DNA from: Bartonella sp. F02
GTDB lineage: Bacteria; Pseudomonadota; Alphaproteobacteria; Rhizobiales; Rhizobiaceae
Length of the DNA stretch: 64,000 nucleotides
Direction of reading: 5' to 3'
Assembly (NCBI RefSeq): GCF_026929975.1
Contig: NZ_JANHOK010000005.1
Location: forward strand, 62,001-126,000
Shown: positions 46,814-56,948 of the stretch, one piece after another
Layout of the letters: each line of letters begins with the position of its first letter
Numbering within the stretch: position 1 is the first letter of the stretch
The notes under the pieces: model-generated
Databases searched by the model: none
What the model was told of the DNA's origin: nothing
Seen by the model: the letters and a program-made list of their open reading frames with translations, nothing else
Translations under genes and position numbers: made by a program

Positions 46814-47617
46814 TTAAACTTCTTGATCCAAATATTGATCTAAAAGAAAACCAATCCGTTTTTGAAGAGAGCGCATTTGCGGATAATAATGAAGAGCCGT
46901 TTCATAAGCTTTGATGGCTAAGGAAAAGCGTTGGGTGGATTCCATGATAATGCCAAGCTCAAAATAGGCTATGTAATTTCGAGGTTCAAGTTGAAGAGCT
47001 TGAGATAAATCAAACATTGCAAGTTTGAAATCGCTCAATTGAATATGAACCCAAGCACGCCTCACCCAAGCTTCTGCGTAAGTGGGAGAAAGAGCAATGA
47101 TGGTGTCAAGATAATCAAGAGTAAGACCATAATTCCCAGCATTGATGCTATCACTGACCCATTCCATTAAAAGATCAATCGTTTCACTGCCTGATTGTAA
47201 CCATAAACGCTGAATTTGCTGACTAATCATTTTAGCATGATGTGCGTTAGCACAATGTTTCAAGTCTATGAGTAAACGATTGATTTCTGCTTCTTTACGC
47301 TGTGCAAATGAACGAGGATCAGAAAAAATAGCCGTGTCTGACTCTTCAATTGCAAGTGATGTGGAACCCGTTTCAGGAGAAGAAGACGGTAAGGGGGTGG
47401 GGATAAGGTCATCCGGAGACAAAAGAGATTGAGGAAGAGAATCTTCAAACGGAAGAGAAGGGAAATTATCTTCATAGCTTTCTCCATAACTCGGAGAAAA
47501 AAAACAAAAAAAACTAAGAAAAAAAATAAAAAAATTACGCCCTGATGCTCGTAAAATACAGAAAAAAAACGATAAAAGCAGTAAAAGGCACCATGCCTGT
47601 AAAACAGAAACAGGCAT
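46814..47617 (-). CDS. membrane-anchored TPR protein
   Basis: 267-residue protein with two N-terminal hydrophobic stretches (about 8-25 and 29-44), a Ser/Pro-rich linker (45-100) and TPR repeats in the last 130 residues (YAEAWVRRAWVHIQLSDFKLAMFDL, NYIAYFELGIIMESTQRFSLA). Probably exported, with periplasmic repeats for protein contacts. Related proteins occur next to rpmJ in Rhizobiales. No enzymatic motif is visible. Confidence 0.75.
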   Translation of the reverse strand: MPVSVLQAWCLLLLLSFFFCILRASGRNFFIFFLSFFCFFSPSYGESYEDNFPSLPFEDSLPQSLLSPDDLIPTPLPSSSPETGSTSLAIEESDTAIFSDPRSFAQRKEAEINRLLIDLKHCANAHHAKMISQQIQRLWLQSGSETIDLLMEWVSDSINAGNYGLTLDYLDTIIALSPTYAEAWVRRAWVHIQLSDFKLAMFDLSQALQLEPRNYIAYFELGIIMESTQRFSLAIKAYETALHYYPQMRSLQKRIGFLLDQYLDQEV

Positions 47618-47624
47618 AAAAAGG

Positions 47625-47750
47625 TTAGCCTTGGCGCGCTCTAAAACGCGGATTGGTTTTGTTAAGGATATAAATACGACCTTTGCGACGAACCATACGG
47701 TTATTGCGGTGACGTTCCTTAAGAGCTTTGAGCGAATTTTTAATTTTCAT
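47625..47750 (-). CDS. rpmJ: ribosomal protein bL36, zinc-free form
   Basis: 41 codons from ATG at 47750 give [20 protein letters not shown] through a C-terminal NPRFRARQG, the YkgO-type L36. It lacks the zinc-binding cysteines, like the L31 of this genome. It is followed by the TPR gene after 7 bp. Confidence 0.95.
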   Translation of the reverse strand: MKIKNSLKALKERHRNNRMVRRKGRIYILNKTNPRFRARQG

Positions 47751-48210
47751 TCTATTCACCATCTATAAACACAAAAAATTGAGTGTAATCTTACAAAAAT
47801 AAAATACAAAATTACACGCAAATACAATGCAATATCACACACTTTATTATTGTTATTTCTTATTCTGGTTACAAAAAAAGACTTTTCTTTAAAAAAAAGT
47901 ATTCAACAAGCAACAGTACAACAAAAAAATGCAAAGCGCACATCACTGCAAGTTGCACAGAATAAGCAAAAATTACAAAAAAAATGTGAAGCTCTTCTAA
48001 CAGGAAGTCTCATCTCTGTCAAGCGAACTCCTTTGAGTTCAATACTCGATAAATGCAAGGATTAAATCGACAAAAATAAGCTGAAAACAAAGAATCTTAA
48101 AGCCAAAAATAAAGAAGAAAAGAGAAGAATTGATACAATTTGAAAACAAAAAGAAAAGTGGACTCTGTTGGCGCGAAAAAGACAAAAAAATGAACGGTGT
48201 AAGAGGCTTT

Positions 48211-48278
48211 GTTTGAGTGATGTGCGTTGTTTGAGTGATGTGCGTTCCGCTTGTCTATCGATCCACTTGTCTATCGAT
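48211..48278. repeat. two adjacent short duplications (18 bp and 13 bp)
   Basis: GTTTGAGTGATGTGCGTT is repeated head to tail at 48211-48246. CTTGTCTATCGAT follows at 48250-48262 and 48266-48278. Confidence 0.9.
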
Positions 48279-48375
48279 AAAAAAGGATGGTGAAAAAAAT
48301 GTCCGTGCAGGATCGTGAAAGAGAAAAATGGGAAAAGAACAGAATGATGAAAGAGAAAAATGGTGAAAAAAAGCT

Positions 48376-48413
48376 TGAAAAAAACTCAAGAGGAAAGGTT
48401 TCTTTCCTCTGAG
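48376..48413 (-). terminator. intrinsic terminator of purEK
   Basis: Stem AGAGGAAAG / CTTTCCTCT (48389-48397 with 48402-48410) extended by CTC/GAG with one bulge. On the minus strand it is followed by a run of seven T. It lies 55 bp beyond the purK stop. Confidence 0.85.
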
Positions 48414-48467
48414 TAAAAAATCAATAAAGAAGCCTATCTCTCTGAATATCGTACACGTAAAGAAAAG

Positions 48468-49583
48468 CTATTTCGTTCTCTCTTGAATCATTGTGGCAGG
48501 ACCCGTTAATTGGATGACGTGCCCCATTTTTCGCGCAGGGCGGACGGAATTTTTACCGTATAAATGCACCGATGCCGATTCCTTCTTTAAAAAATCCCAG
48601 AAATCATTCAGATTATTGCCAAGAAGATTGGTCATTTCGCAATCGCTATGACGCTGTGTGCTGCCTAAAGGTAACCCACAAATAGCACGGATATGCTGCT
48701 CAAATTGCGAGGTCATACACGCTTTTTGTGTCCAATGACCAGAATTATGCACACGAGGCGCTAATTCATTCACCAAAAGACGCCCATCAGCTAAAACAAA
48801 AAATTCAATACAAAGAACACCAATATAGTGCAAAGCATCCATCACCACAAAACTGATCTCTTGGGCAGCCTTTTGGACAGCATAGGGAGCATGTGATGGC
48901 AGAAATGTTTTGTGAAGAATGCCGTTTTTATGCTTATTCTCACAGCAGTCATAGACGGCTTTCTCTTTTTGGAGATTGGAAGAGGAAATAACAGAAATCT
49001 CTAATGAAAAAGGAACAATCTCTTCCAAAATAGAGGGTTGATGTTGAAGAGCAATTAAAGCTTTGTCAATAATTTCTTCACTCGGATTATGAAGAGCAAT
49101 CTGATTTTTACCATCATAACCAAAACGGCGCGTTTTTAAAAGACCACGGCCGCCTAAGGCTGAAAGCCCAGCAATGAGAGACGAACGATCATTCACAGCA
49201 TGCCATGAGGCTGTCCGGATACCGTGTTCATTGAGAAATTGTTTTTCAAATAACCGATCTTGTGCAATTTCTAAAGCGTGGGATGAAGGAAAGAGAAGAG
49301 CTTCGTTTTCGATATATTGAACCGTTTGGAGAGGAATGTTTTCAAATTCATAGGTGATAACATCGCACATCTCTATCAGGCGATTTAAGGCTGAAAAATT
49401 GTCATAAGAAGCAATAATATGCTTGTTAGCCGTTTGAGCAGCAGGACAATCCGAATCAGGACAAAGAATAACAGTTTTAAAACCAAGTTCGGCAGCTGCA
49501 ATGGAGAGCATTCGAGCTAATTGACCACCACCAATTAAACCAATCGTACTTCCCGGTGATAAACCCTCAGATCGATAGATCAT
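48468..49583 (-). CDS. purK: 5-(carboxyamino)imidazole ribonucleotide synthase
   Basis: ATP-grasp enzyme that carboxylates AIR for purine synthesis. N-terminal TIGLIGGGQLARMLSIAA, the ATP-grasp segments GGRGLLKTRRFGYDGKNQ and ELAPRVHNSGHWT are all clear. The ATG at 49583 lies directly at the purE stop, giving 371 residues; a longer upstream frame would overlap purE and is less likely. Operon with purE. Confidence 0.95.
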   Translation of the reverse strand: MIYRSEGLSPGSTIGLIGGGQLARMLSIAAAELGFKTVILCPDSDCPAAQTANKHIIASYDNFSALNRLIEMCDVITYEFENIPLQTVQYIENEALLFPSSHALEIAQDRLFEKQFLNEHGIRTASWHAVNDRSSLIAGLSALGGRGLLKTRRFGYDGKNQIALHNPSEEIIDKALIALQHQPSILEEIVPFSLEISVISSSNLQKEKAVYDCCENKHKNGILHKTFLPSHAPYAVQKAAQEISFVVMDALHYIGVLCIEFFVLADGRLLVNELAPRVHNSGHWTQKACMTSQFEQHIRAICGLPLGSTQRHSDCEMTNLLGNNLNDFWDFLKKESASVHLYGKNSVRPARKMGHVIQLTGPATMIQERTK

Positions 49584-49584
49584 C

Positions 49585-50082
49585 TCAAACCTCAGTCGTG
49601 GGATAGTCAGCAACATTGGCTGTTTGTTGGTGGCGCCAATCTTCTAAACGCTGAGCAAGATTAGGATCATAAACAGCCATAACCGCCGCTGCTAAAAGCG
49701 CTGCATTAATAGCGCCAGCTTTACCAATGGCTAAAGTGCCAACCGGGACACCAGCAGGCATTTGCACAATCGATAGCAAAGAATCTTGACCCGATAAAGC
49801 CTGAGATTGGACAGGAACGCCAAAAACAGGCAAGGAGGTTATCGCAGCCAACATGCCCGGAAGGTGAGCGGCTCCGCCAGCGCCGGCAATCAAAATTTTA
49901 AAACCTGCATCTTTTGCAGATTTTGCAAAACTATAAAGGCGATCAGGCGTTCGGTGAGCCGAGATAATACGAGAAACATGAGAAATACCAAGGCAGGTTA
50001 AAATATCTGCGCTGTGGCGCATTGTTTGCCAATCCGATTGGCTTCCCATCAAAATCGCCACGTCACATGAGTGTTGAAGCAT
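49585..50082 (-). CDS. purE: 5-(carboxyamino)imidazole ribonucleotide mutase
   Basis: Class I PurE, 165 residues. The motif [14 protein letters not shown] starts the protein, [12 protein letters not shown] and [16 protein letters not shown] follow, and [18 protein letters not shown] closes the active site. It is the first gene of purEK, downstream of a 535-bp spacer. Confidence 0.96.
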   Translation of the reverse strand: MLQHSCDVAILMGSQSDWQTMRHSADILTCLGISHVSRIISAHRTPDRLYSFAKSAKDAGFKILIAGAGGAAHLPGMLAAITSLPVFGVPVQSQALSGQDSLLSIVQMPAGVPVGTLAIGKAGAINAALLAAAVMAVYDPNLAQRLEDWRHQQTANVADYPTTEV

Positions 50083-50617
50083 TATACGTCCTTTTTCTTG
50101 TCAAAATGCGATTCAGTTTTTATTTAAAAGTTTTACACTTTTTTTACAAAGTCAATCGAGAAGAAAAATACTTTTTATTCAATGTCATAAAAAGAAAATT
50201 CCTTCCAAGATGAGAAAAGATATCGATTCTCTTGAATAAGAGAGCACATTTTTAAAAAGGATCGAATGTTTCAAAAGGTGATTTTTAAAAATAAAAATGA
50301 ACAAATAAGGGGTGAAATCGTTTAAAAATGTATGATAAAAAGAAAATATACGTAATGTATGTTGAATTTTTGTTCACAAACTTAAGAAAATAAGATATGA
50401 ACGCTGCACAATAAATTTCATGGTAACGCAAAAAAAATAAAGCGTTAACTCTCTATAAAGTCAATCAATAGACAATAAAATGAATGAATAGATTAAAAAT
50501 GAATGAATAGATTATGAAAATAACTAAACAATGAATGCATAAACTATCATTTAAACTATAATTAATGTATAAACCATAATTTAAAAATGTGTAAACCGTA
50601 AAGGAAATCATTGCTCT
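50083..50617. other. divergent promoter region of purE and infA
   Basis: Very A/T-rich spacer with no coding frame. A 19-bp head-to-tail duplication (50477-50514) lies about 100 bp before infA. I see no purine riboswitch. Confidence 0.45.
50477..50514. repeat. 19-bp tandem duplication
   Basis: AAAATGAATGAATAGATTA occurs twice head to tail upstream of infA. Confidence 0.9.
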
Positions 50618-50836
50618 ATGTCGAAAGAAGAAGTTTTGGAATTTTCCGGTGTTGTTACTGAACTGTTACCAAATGCGATGTTTCGCGTGAAATTGGAAAA
50701 TGATCATGAAATTATTGCTCATACAGCTGGAAGAATGCGCAAAAATCGTATTCGTGTATTGGCTGGTGATAGAATTATGGTCGAAATGACACCTTATGAT
50801 TTGACAAAAGGGCGCATTACCTACCGCTATAAATAA
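50618..50836 (+). CDS. infA: translation initiation factor IF-1
   Basis: 72-residue S1-fold protein, near-universal in sequence: [20 protein letters not shown] at the start and the ending [13 protein letters not shown]. It binds the ribosomal A site during initiation. Monocistronic here; maf follows after 460 bp. Confidence 0.98.
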   Translation: MSKEEVLEFSGVVTELLPNAMFRVKLENDHEIIAHTAGRMRKNRIRVLAGDRIMVEMTPYDLTKGRITYRYK

Positions 50837-51296
50837 ATCATAACAGCGATAAAGCGAGTGTGTTAAAGGGGCGTTGATCCTGAAAACGCTTCTCTGCTCC
50901 TGAAAAAGTCTCTCTTCCTCTTATGAAAAAAATAAGTGACTCTTATGACTAAGAGGCAATGTTTTTTCTCTTGCTGAGATAAAAAATAAGCTTACATAAA
51001 ACAAAAAAGCTGGCATCAATTGCGTAAAACAAAAGAATTTCAGGATAGTTTTTGAGGAAAAATAAAAGATGTCGGGCGCAATAAGAAGACCTTTAAAAAT
51101 ATTGCTCAAACTATCACGTGATGCAGAAAAATGGAATGTTAAGGAAAAAAGACAGACCATGAGGATCGCAAGATATAGGCCATGAATATCAAGATATAGG
51201 CCATGATATAGGCCATGAGTATCAAGATATTCTGAAAATGTGTTAAGTTTGTTCGGTGTGCAAGAGTCTTGAAGAGATGAACAAAAGGGATGTGTC
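50837..51296. other. spacer with a 2.7-copy repeat, no gene
   Basis: About 460 bp between infA and maf. AAGATATAGGCCATGA repeats lie at 51170-51218. The minus-strand frame across them is a repeat-driven shadow (HGLYLDIHGLYL). Confidence 0.45.
51170..51218. repeat. 16-bp repeat, two full and one partial copy
   Basis: AAGATATAGGCCATGA is at 51170-51185 and 51191-51206, followed by the partial copy TATAGGCCATGA at 51207-51218. Confidence 0.9.
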
Positions 51297-51941
51297 ATGA
51301 AAGTCGATTTGATGCTTGCTTCTGCTTCGCCGCGTCGTCTAGCGCTTTTGGCGCAAATCGGTGTTGATCCAGATCAGGTTTATGCGGCGAATATTGATGA
51401 AACGCCAAAGTTAAAAGAGCATCCCGCAAATTTAGCAAAGCGCTTAGCAAAAGAAAAAGCTCTCAAAGCACAAGAAAGTCTTTTATGGCGTGTGCAGAAT
51501 AATCCCCAAAATGCTGTTGCCGAAAAAAAACTGATTTTAGCAGCCGATACAGTCGTTGCTGTGGGGAAAGTCATCGTGCCAAAACCTGAAGGAGAAGAAG
51601 AGGCGCAAGAATGTTTGCAATTTCTCTCAGGAAGAGAACACAAGGTTTATGGAGCTGTATGTGTACTCAATGAACGAGGAAAAAAAACAGTAAAATTAGT
51701 CGAAAGTCGTATCCGTTTTAAATATTTAACAACCGAAATGATCAAAGCTTATTTGGATTCTGGTGAATGGCAAGGAAAAGCAGGCGGATACGCTATTCAA
51801 GGAAAAGCAGGAGCATTCGTTGTCAACCTTTCCGGTTCCTATTCCAATGTTGTCGGCTTACCCTTGGCTGAAACAATGGATCTTTTGGTCGCTTATGGGT
51901 ATGCCGTGCTCCCCAATTGGACAGAAGAAAGAGATAAATAG
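51297..51941 (+). CDS. maf: Maf-family nucleoside triphosphate pyrophosphatase
   Basis: House-cleaning dNTP/NTP pyrophosphatase, also linked to septum inhibition. N-terminal [16 protein letters not shown], the catalytic [11 protein letters not shown], and [11 protein letters not shown] with [10 protein letters not shown] complete the family pattern in 214 residues. yacG follows after 7 bp. Confidence 0.95.
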   Translation: MKVDLMLASASPRRLALLAQIGVDPDQVYAANIDETPKLKEHPANLAKRLAKEKALKAQESLLWRVQNNPQNAVAEKKLILAADTVVAVGKVIVPKPEGEEEAQECLQFLSGREHKVYGAVCVLNERGKKTVKLVESRIRFKYLTTEMIKAYLDSGEWQGKAGGYAIQGKAGAFVVNLSGSYSNVVGLPLAETMDLLVAYGYAVLPNWTEERDK

Positions 51942-51948
51942 GCAAAAA

Positions 51949-52197
51949 ATGATGAAACCATTCGAGCCATCAGAAAAAACCAAAAAACAACACGAAAAAA
52001 TAAAAGAATGCAGTCAATCAATGATCCCGCAAAAGAAAAAACGCCTCCCGCGTCCTTGTCCAGAGTGCGGGAAAATGTCACAGGATAAGGCTTATCCCTT
52101 CTGTTCGTCACGATGTCGAGCCGTTGATTTGAACCGTTGGCTTTCAGGGGCTTATATCTTACCGCCGCCGCCACAGACAACGGATGAAGAAGAATAA
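51949..52197 (+). CDS. yacG: DNA gyrase inhibitor YacG
   Basis: 82-residue zinc-ribbon protein. The four zinc cysteines are in [20 protein letters not shown], followed by [13 protein letters not shown]. It is longer than usual through a Lys/Glu-rich N-terminal stretch. Two ATG codons are adjacent (51949, 51952). Operon with maf. Confidence 0.92.
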   Translation: MMKPFEPSEKTKKQHEKIKECSQSMIPQKKKRLPRPCPECGKMSQDKAYPFCSSRCRAVDLNRWLSGAYILPPPPQTTDEEE

Positions 52198-52533
52198 CAA
52201 AGGCCATAAAAAACAAAAGGCCATAGAGAAAATAAGCTTAAAAAGAGTCAAAAAATAAACCTCTCAACAGTCATTTCCTTTGTAGGGGAAAAGTCTGTTG
52301 GGGGGTGAAAAGAAGAAGAATGCTAGGCAGTAGTGTTCTCTTCTAAGAGACAGTTCTTCTTTTTTTAGACCTCTTGCTCTGAGCGCTGAAAAAACCCATA
52401 TTCATACAATAAGGGGGTATTCTTCAAGTCAATATAAACAACAAGCTGTTGAAAGAAACTTTATAAGCGTTGAGGAGTTTTTTTAAAAACTCTGAAAAGA
52501 AAAAATGCGACGGCAGGCAAGGAAAGGGAAAAA
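52198..52533. other. spacer between yacG and clpB
   Basis: About 335 bp. It must carry the clpB promoter, but I see no convincing heat-shock sigma-32 site, tRNA or other gene. AAGGAAAGGG lies just before clpB. Confidence 0.4.
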
Positions 52534-55146
52534 ATGAACTTAGAAAAATATAGCGAGAGAATTCAAGGATTTTTACAAGTCGCTCAAAATTATGCGCTTT
52601 CTTCTGACAATCAGCAATTTATGCCAGAGCATTTCTTAAAGGTTCTTTTAGACGATGATCAAGGACTGGCAGCTTCTTTAATTCAAAGAGCTGGAGGTGA
52701 TTGGGCCGTTATTCAAAAAAAACTGACAGAAGCATTAAATGCTTTGCCTAAAGTGCAAGGAGGGAATGCCCAGCTTTATATGTCGCAGCCGCTCGCAAAA
52801 GTTTTCGCAATGGCAGAAAATATCGCGCAGAAAGCAGGAGATCAGTTTGTCACTGTTGAGCGTGTTTTGCAGGCTCTTCTGATGGAAGAAACCGCAAAAA
52901 CAGCAGAAATTTTAAAAAGTGGAGGCTTAACGCAACAAGCGCTTAATCAAGCAATCGAGGCAATGCGAAAAGGAAAAACGGCAACAAGTCCCCATGCGGA
53001 AAGCCAATATGATGCTTTGGAAAAATATGCACGCAATTTGACAAAAGATGCCCGTGAAGGAAAACTCGACCCTGTGATTGGACGAGAAGAAGAAATTCGC
53101 AGAACCATTCAAGTACTGTCACGCCGCACGAAAAATAATCCCGTGTTGATTGGAGAACCCGGGGTGGGAAAAACCGCAATTGTGGAAGGATTGGTGTTGC
53201 GGATCGTCAATGGAGATGTGCCTGAAACGCTCCGTGATAAGCAACTCTACGCGCTCGATATGGGAGCATTAATCGCCGGAGCAAAATATCGAGGAGAATT
53301 CGAAGAACGTTTAAAAGCCGTGCTAGCAGAGGTGCAGGCCGAAAACGGACAGATTATTTTGTTCATTGATGAGTTGCATAATCTTGTGGGGGCTGGAAAA
53401 TCCGATGGACCAATGGATGCATCCAATTTACTTAAACCCGCTCTTGCACGCGGAGAACTCCATTGTGTGGGGGCAACAACACTCGAAGAATATCGAAAAT
53501 ATGTCGAAAAAGATGCCGCTTTAGCCAGACGCTTCCAACCCGTCTTTGTGTCTGAGCCAACAGTCGATGATACCGTCTCTATTTTGCGAGGAATCAAAGA
53601 AAAATACGAACAACATCACAAAGTGCGCTTGGCAGATAATGCTTTGATTGCAGCAGCACGTTTGTCAAACCGCTATATCACCGATCGCTTCCTCCCCGAT
53701 AAAGCCATCGATCTTATCGATGAAGCCGCAGCGCGATTAAGAATGCAAGTGGATTCTAAACCAGAAGAACTGGATGCAATCGATCGGAGAATCTTGCAAT
53801 TGAAAATTGAACGAGAAGCTTTGAAAGCAGAAGTCGATCCTTCTGAAAAAGAACGCTTGCAAGCCGTGCAAAACGAACTCGATATCTTAGAAAAACAATC
53901 CGTTGAAATGACAAATGCTTGGCAGGCAGAAAAACAAAAATTAGGACATGCCGCTGATTTGAAAAAACAACTCGAAGAAGCACGAAATGCTTTGGCGATT
54001 GCTCAGCGAAGCGGACAATTTCAACGCGCAGGAGAATTAGCCTATAGTGTCATTCCAGAACTCGAAAAACAACTCAGTGCCGCTGAAAGTGATGATTCGA
54101 AAAATAATCTCGTTGAAGAAATCGTAACCGCAGAACATATCGCTCAGATTGTATCAAGGTGGACCGGAATCCCAGTCGATCGTATGTTGGAAGCAGAGCG
54201 TGATAAGCTCTTGCGGATGGAAGATGAAATCGGAAAACGTGTCATTGGACAAGAAGAAGCCGTTCAAGCGGTTGCTCGAGCGGTAAGGCGTGCACGGGCA
54301 GGTCTACAAGATCCCAATCGACCCATTGGATCTTTCATGTTCTTAGGGCCAACAGGGGTTGGAAAAACAGAGCTCACAAAAGCTCTCGCCGCTTTTCTTT
54401 TCCAAGACTCAAATGCAATGCTGCGCATTGATATGTCTGAATATATGGAAAAACATGCCGGTGCTCGATTGATTGGGGCGCCGCCAGGATATGTCGGATA
54501 TGAAGAAGGAGGCGTGCTGACTGAAGCTGTCAGGCGCAGACCTTATCAAGTCATCTTATTCGATGAAATCGAAAAAGCGCATCCTGATATTTTTAATCTC
54601 TTATTGCAAGTGCTCGATGAAGGGAGATTAACCGATGGACAAGGGCGCACCGTCGATTTTCGCAATACTTTACTCATTATGACATCAAATTTGGGCGCTG
54701 AGTTTTTAACAGCTCTTCCAGAAGGGCAAGGAATCGATAAAGTCAGAGACAACGTTATGCAAGCTGTAAAAGCCGCATTCCGGCCCGAATTCCTCAACCG
54801 TATTGATGAAATTATTCTTTTCCAAAGACTGCAACGAAAAGATATGGAAGCAATCGTCGATATCCAGATGCATCATTTGCAAAATTTGCTCAATGAACGA
54901 AAAATAACATTGAAAATCGAACCAAATGCCAGAGAATTCATCGCTCATAAAGGATATGATCCGCTCTATGGAGCAAGACCTTTAAAACGGATTATTCAAA
55001 AAGAAATTCAAGATCCTCTCGCTGAAAGTATTTTGCTTGGAAATATCCAAGAGGAAACAACCGTCAAAATTGTAAAAGAAGGAGATCAATTGGCTTTCTA
55101 TCCGGTAAAACAAAAAAATGAACAAGAAAACCTTAAACAAGAATAA
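52534..55146 (+). CDS. clpB: ATP-dependent disaggregase ClpB
   Basis: Hsp104-type disaggregase, 870 residues. N-domain ([15 protein letters not shown]), first AAA module with [14 protein letters not shown], long coiled-coil middle domain (about 400-530) and second AAA module with [15 protein letters not shown], Walker [12 protein letters not shown] and the C-terminal D2 small domain are all present. It works with DnaK on aggregated proteins. It is the last housekeeping gene before the phage head module. Confidence 0.97.
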   Translation: MNLEKYSERIQGFLQVAQNYALSSDNQQFMPEHFLKVLLDDDQGLAASLIQRAGGDWAVIQKKLTEALNALPKVQGGNAQLYMSQPLAKVFAMAENIAQKAGDQFVTVERVLQALLMEETAKTAEILKSGGLTQQALNQAIEAMRKGKTATSPHAESQYDALEKYARNLTKDAREGKLDPVIGREEEIRRTIQVLSRRTKNNPVLIGEPGVGKTAIVEGLVLRIVNGDVPETLRDKQLYALDMGALIAGAKYRGEFEERLKAVLAEVQAENGQIILFIDELHNLVGAGKSDGPMDASNLLKPALARGELHCVGATTLEEYRKYVEKDAALARRFQPVFVSEPTVDDTVSILRGIKEKYEQHHKVRLADNALIAAARLSNRYITDRFLPDKAIDLIDEAAARLRMQVDSKPEELDAIDRRILQLKIEREALKAEVDPSEKERLQAVQNELDILEKQSVEMTNAWQAEKQKLGHAADLKKQLEEARNALAIAQRSGQFQRAGELAYSVIPELEKQLSAAESDDSKNNLVEEIVTAEHIAQIVSRWTGIPVDRMLEAERDKLLRMEDEIGKRVIGQEEAVQAVARAVRRARAGLQDPNRPIGSFMFLGPTGVGKTELTKALAAFLFQDSNAMLRIDMSEYMEKHAGARLIGAPPGYVGYEEGGVLTEAVRRRPYQVILFDEIEKAHPDIFNLLLQVLDEGRLTDGQGRTVDFRNTLLIMTSNLGAEFLTALPEGQGIDKVRDNVMQAVKAAFRPEFLNRIDEIILFQRLQRKDMEAIVDIQMHHLQNLLNERKITLKIEPNAREFIAHKGYDPLYGARPLKRIIQKEIQDPLAESILLGNIQEETTVKIVKEGDQLAFYPVKQKNEQENLKQE

Positions 55147-55197
55147 ACAAGTAAAAGAGAGAAAAGAAATCAATAAGAGAGAAAAAGAAAATAAAAG

Positions 55198-55226
55198 TTG
55201 ACAAGGTAAACCTAAATAGATAGTAT
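55198..55226 (+). promoter_or_regulatory. promoter upstream of candidate RNA
   Basis: TTGACA (55198-55203), 17-bp spacer, TAGTAT (55221-55226). The only strong signal downstream is the terminator at 55504-55531, about 300 nt away. Confidence 0.5.
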
Positions 55227-55232
55227 AAAAGC

Positions 55233-55531
55233 ATAATTAAAGTTCTGTCTTGATAAAGCTTCTTTGAAGTAGAGAGGGAATTCAAGAAAGTAAAAAGAAA
55301 AATAGAAGATGTTCTCAGTTGTATGAGGAAGTTGGTTTTTCTTGAAGAAAGAATTTATAAACAGCGAGTGTTTAAAGTGGAATTTCACGGGGGGATTATT
55401 TCGTGGAGGATGACACTACCGTTGTTGTATCTGTAATGAACTTTCGGTAGGTTTTGCTGTATTATATATTTGCTAGGTTGTATATGTCTTTTGTCATATC
55501 TCGCCCTGATCGTGTATCAGGGTTTTTTTTT
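55233..55531 (+). ncRNA. candidate small RNA downstream of clpB
   Basis: A promoter and a strong terminator bracket about 300 nt lacking a good protein frame (the best is 37 codons). An internal stem CTACCG (55416-55421) with CGGTAG (55445-55450), followed by GTTTTG, may be a second fold. Family unknown; a relation to the Bartonella Brt small RNAs could be tested. Confidence 0.4.
55504..55531 (+). terminator. strong intrinsic terminator
   Basis: Stem CCCTGAT / ATCAGGG (55504-55510 with 55516-55522), loop CGTGT, followed by nine T. It is plus-strand specific. Confidence 0.9.
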
Positions 55532-56312
55532 AAGTGATAGTATTATTGTTCTCGAAAAAAGATCGTATGTGCTGAATAAACCAGCATGAGAGCTGAATGA
55601 AGAGCCTAGTAGCTCAATGAAGAGAGTATGTGCGCGCTTATCCTTTTCATTTCATAATAAAATGGTTATTGGGCGGTTGTATGCAATAAGATCATTGCAT
55701 GGGAAGAAAATCCTCAAATGATTTGAGATTGAAAAAGAATGTAAAAAAATAGGAAAAAAGCTCAAATTCCTTCATTCTTAGAGAAATCAATGAGCAAAGA
55801 TCAATAAAAATAGAAAACTAAAAAAGAGAAAGCTCTCTATAAAAAGCAGATCTCATGATGAAAAGTGCAGTGCATGTGTGAAATGTGGAGGCACTCTCTC
55901 TTAAAGAGTAAAAAAATTGAAAAATGTATCGTCTGTCTTACCATGATGTTCATGGAAGAGGAGGATTTTCTTATGTGTTGAGGATAGAAAATCTTGCATA
56001 GGAAAATGAGGGACAGCACAGCAATCATGCACTCTATGAGGATAAAAATTCTTCAAAAGAAGATGAGCCAACAATAAACACAATAAAAGATTGAAAACAC
56101 AATAAGAAATTAAAAAGTTTCTTGTGGAGACATGATTGTCATTGAGGATGTTTGTGTCGTTGTGAACAGTATGCGCGAGTGGTTTGCTGGGATCGAGACC
56201 TTGGTTCAACGATGTCTACGTATAATTGGGTTTGCGTATCGTTGGTGATGATAGGCATTGCATGGATAATGCTTGTATATAAATAAATGAATTCAATTGA
56301 AAGAAAACGAGG

Positions 56313-56645
56313 ATGACAGATAAAAATACGCTTCCCTCACGAGGAAGAGGACGCCCTAAAGGTGCATTGAATAAAACAACAAAATTGCTCAAAGATGCTA
56401 TTTTAAAAGCTGCTGAAAAAGCAGGATATCATTATGGTGAAGAGGGCTTGGTCTCTTATCTGCAATATCATGCGGTGAATAATCCTGGACCTTTTTTCTC
56501 GCTCTTAGCAAAAGTTTTACCTATGCAGGTAACAGGAGAAGGAGGACACGATGTTAAAACGGTTTCGCGTGTTGAGATTGTGCCTGTCATTCCAAATGAA
56601 ACAATGTCAACTGCTCAGAATGGATCGGACAGTGAGTGTTCATAA
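56313..56645 (+). CDS. putative small terminase/DNA-binding protein
   Basis: 110-residue basic protein beginning with RGRGRPKGALNKTTKLLKDAIL, a DNA-binding-like N-terminus, then GLVSYLQYHAVNNPGPFFSLLAKVLPMQVTG. This pattern is common in proteins encoded just before large terminases, where they act as, or resemble, the small subunit. The large terminase starts 300 bp downstream on the same strand. Assignment rests mainly on context. Confidence 0.65.
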   Translation: MTDKNTLPSRGRGRPKGALNKTTKLLKDAILKAAEKAGYHYGEEGLVSYLQYHAVNNPGPFFSLLAKVLPMQVTGEGGHDVKTVSRVEIVPVIPNETMSTAQNGSDSECS

Positions 56646-56948
56646 ACGCATGTGGGCATTTGTTTAAAAATTCATTGATGCTGTTTGTACAGTCAATGAT
56701 CAAACATTGACCTTGAAGTGAGTAAACAAAATTAAATTGAACAGATAAAATTGGATAAACTGTTGCTTTTTCTATGGGCAGAGTGATGCCAAAAATGTTT
56801 GCAGAAAAGTGACAAGGTCAAAAATCGTATAAGCAAACACCACGTCAGAGGCGTTGATCCAAATGATGTGTCGAGATGATCGACAAAAGTGCTGATGATA
56901 TAGCGTGCGATAAATTTAAAATAATCTGATGAATGATCTTATCTTATT
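56646..56948. other. spacer between small and large terminase genes
   Basis: About 300 bp without a gene. No clear ribosome binding site could be found directly before 56949 and no terminator is visible. Confidence 0.35.

Larger units (their letters stand above)
47751..48467. other. spacer with tandem duplications and a terminator
   Basis: About 720 bp without a supported gene. A 71-codon plus frame at 47850 starts with TTG and lacks a ribosome site. Tandem duplications occur at 48211-48246 and 48250-48278, and the purEK terminator is at 48385-48413. Confidence 0.5.
55147..56312. other. 1.2-kb spacer before the phage head module
   Basis: Holds a candidate RNA locus (promoter at 55198, terminator at 55504-55531) and then about 780 bp of decayed A/T-rich DNA. 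A minus-strand frame at 55901-56209 with one hydrophobic stretch has no clear ribosome site; I leave it out. Confidence 0.45.

Noticed and set aside
47850-48065. 71-codon plus-strand frame downstream of rpmJ
   Set aside because: It starts with TTG, lacks a ribosome site and matches no family I recognise; it sits in A-rich spacer DNA.
55901-56209. 102-codon minus-strand frame with a hydrophobic segment, possible lysis protein
   Set aside because: A single hydrophobic stretch in A/T-rich DNA is weak evidence; no ribosome site or neighbouring lysis gene supports it.
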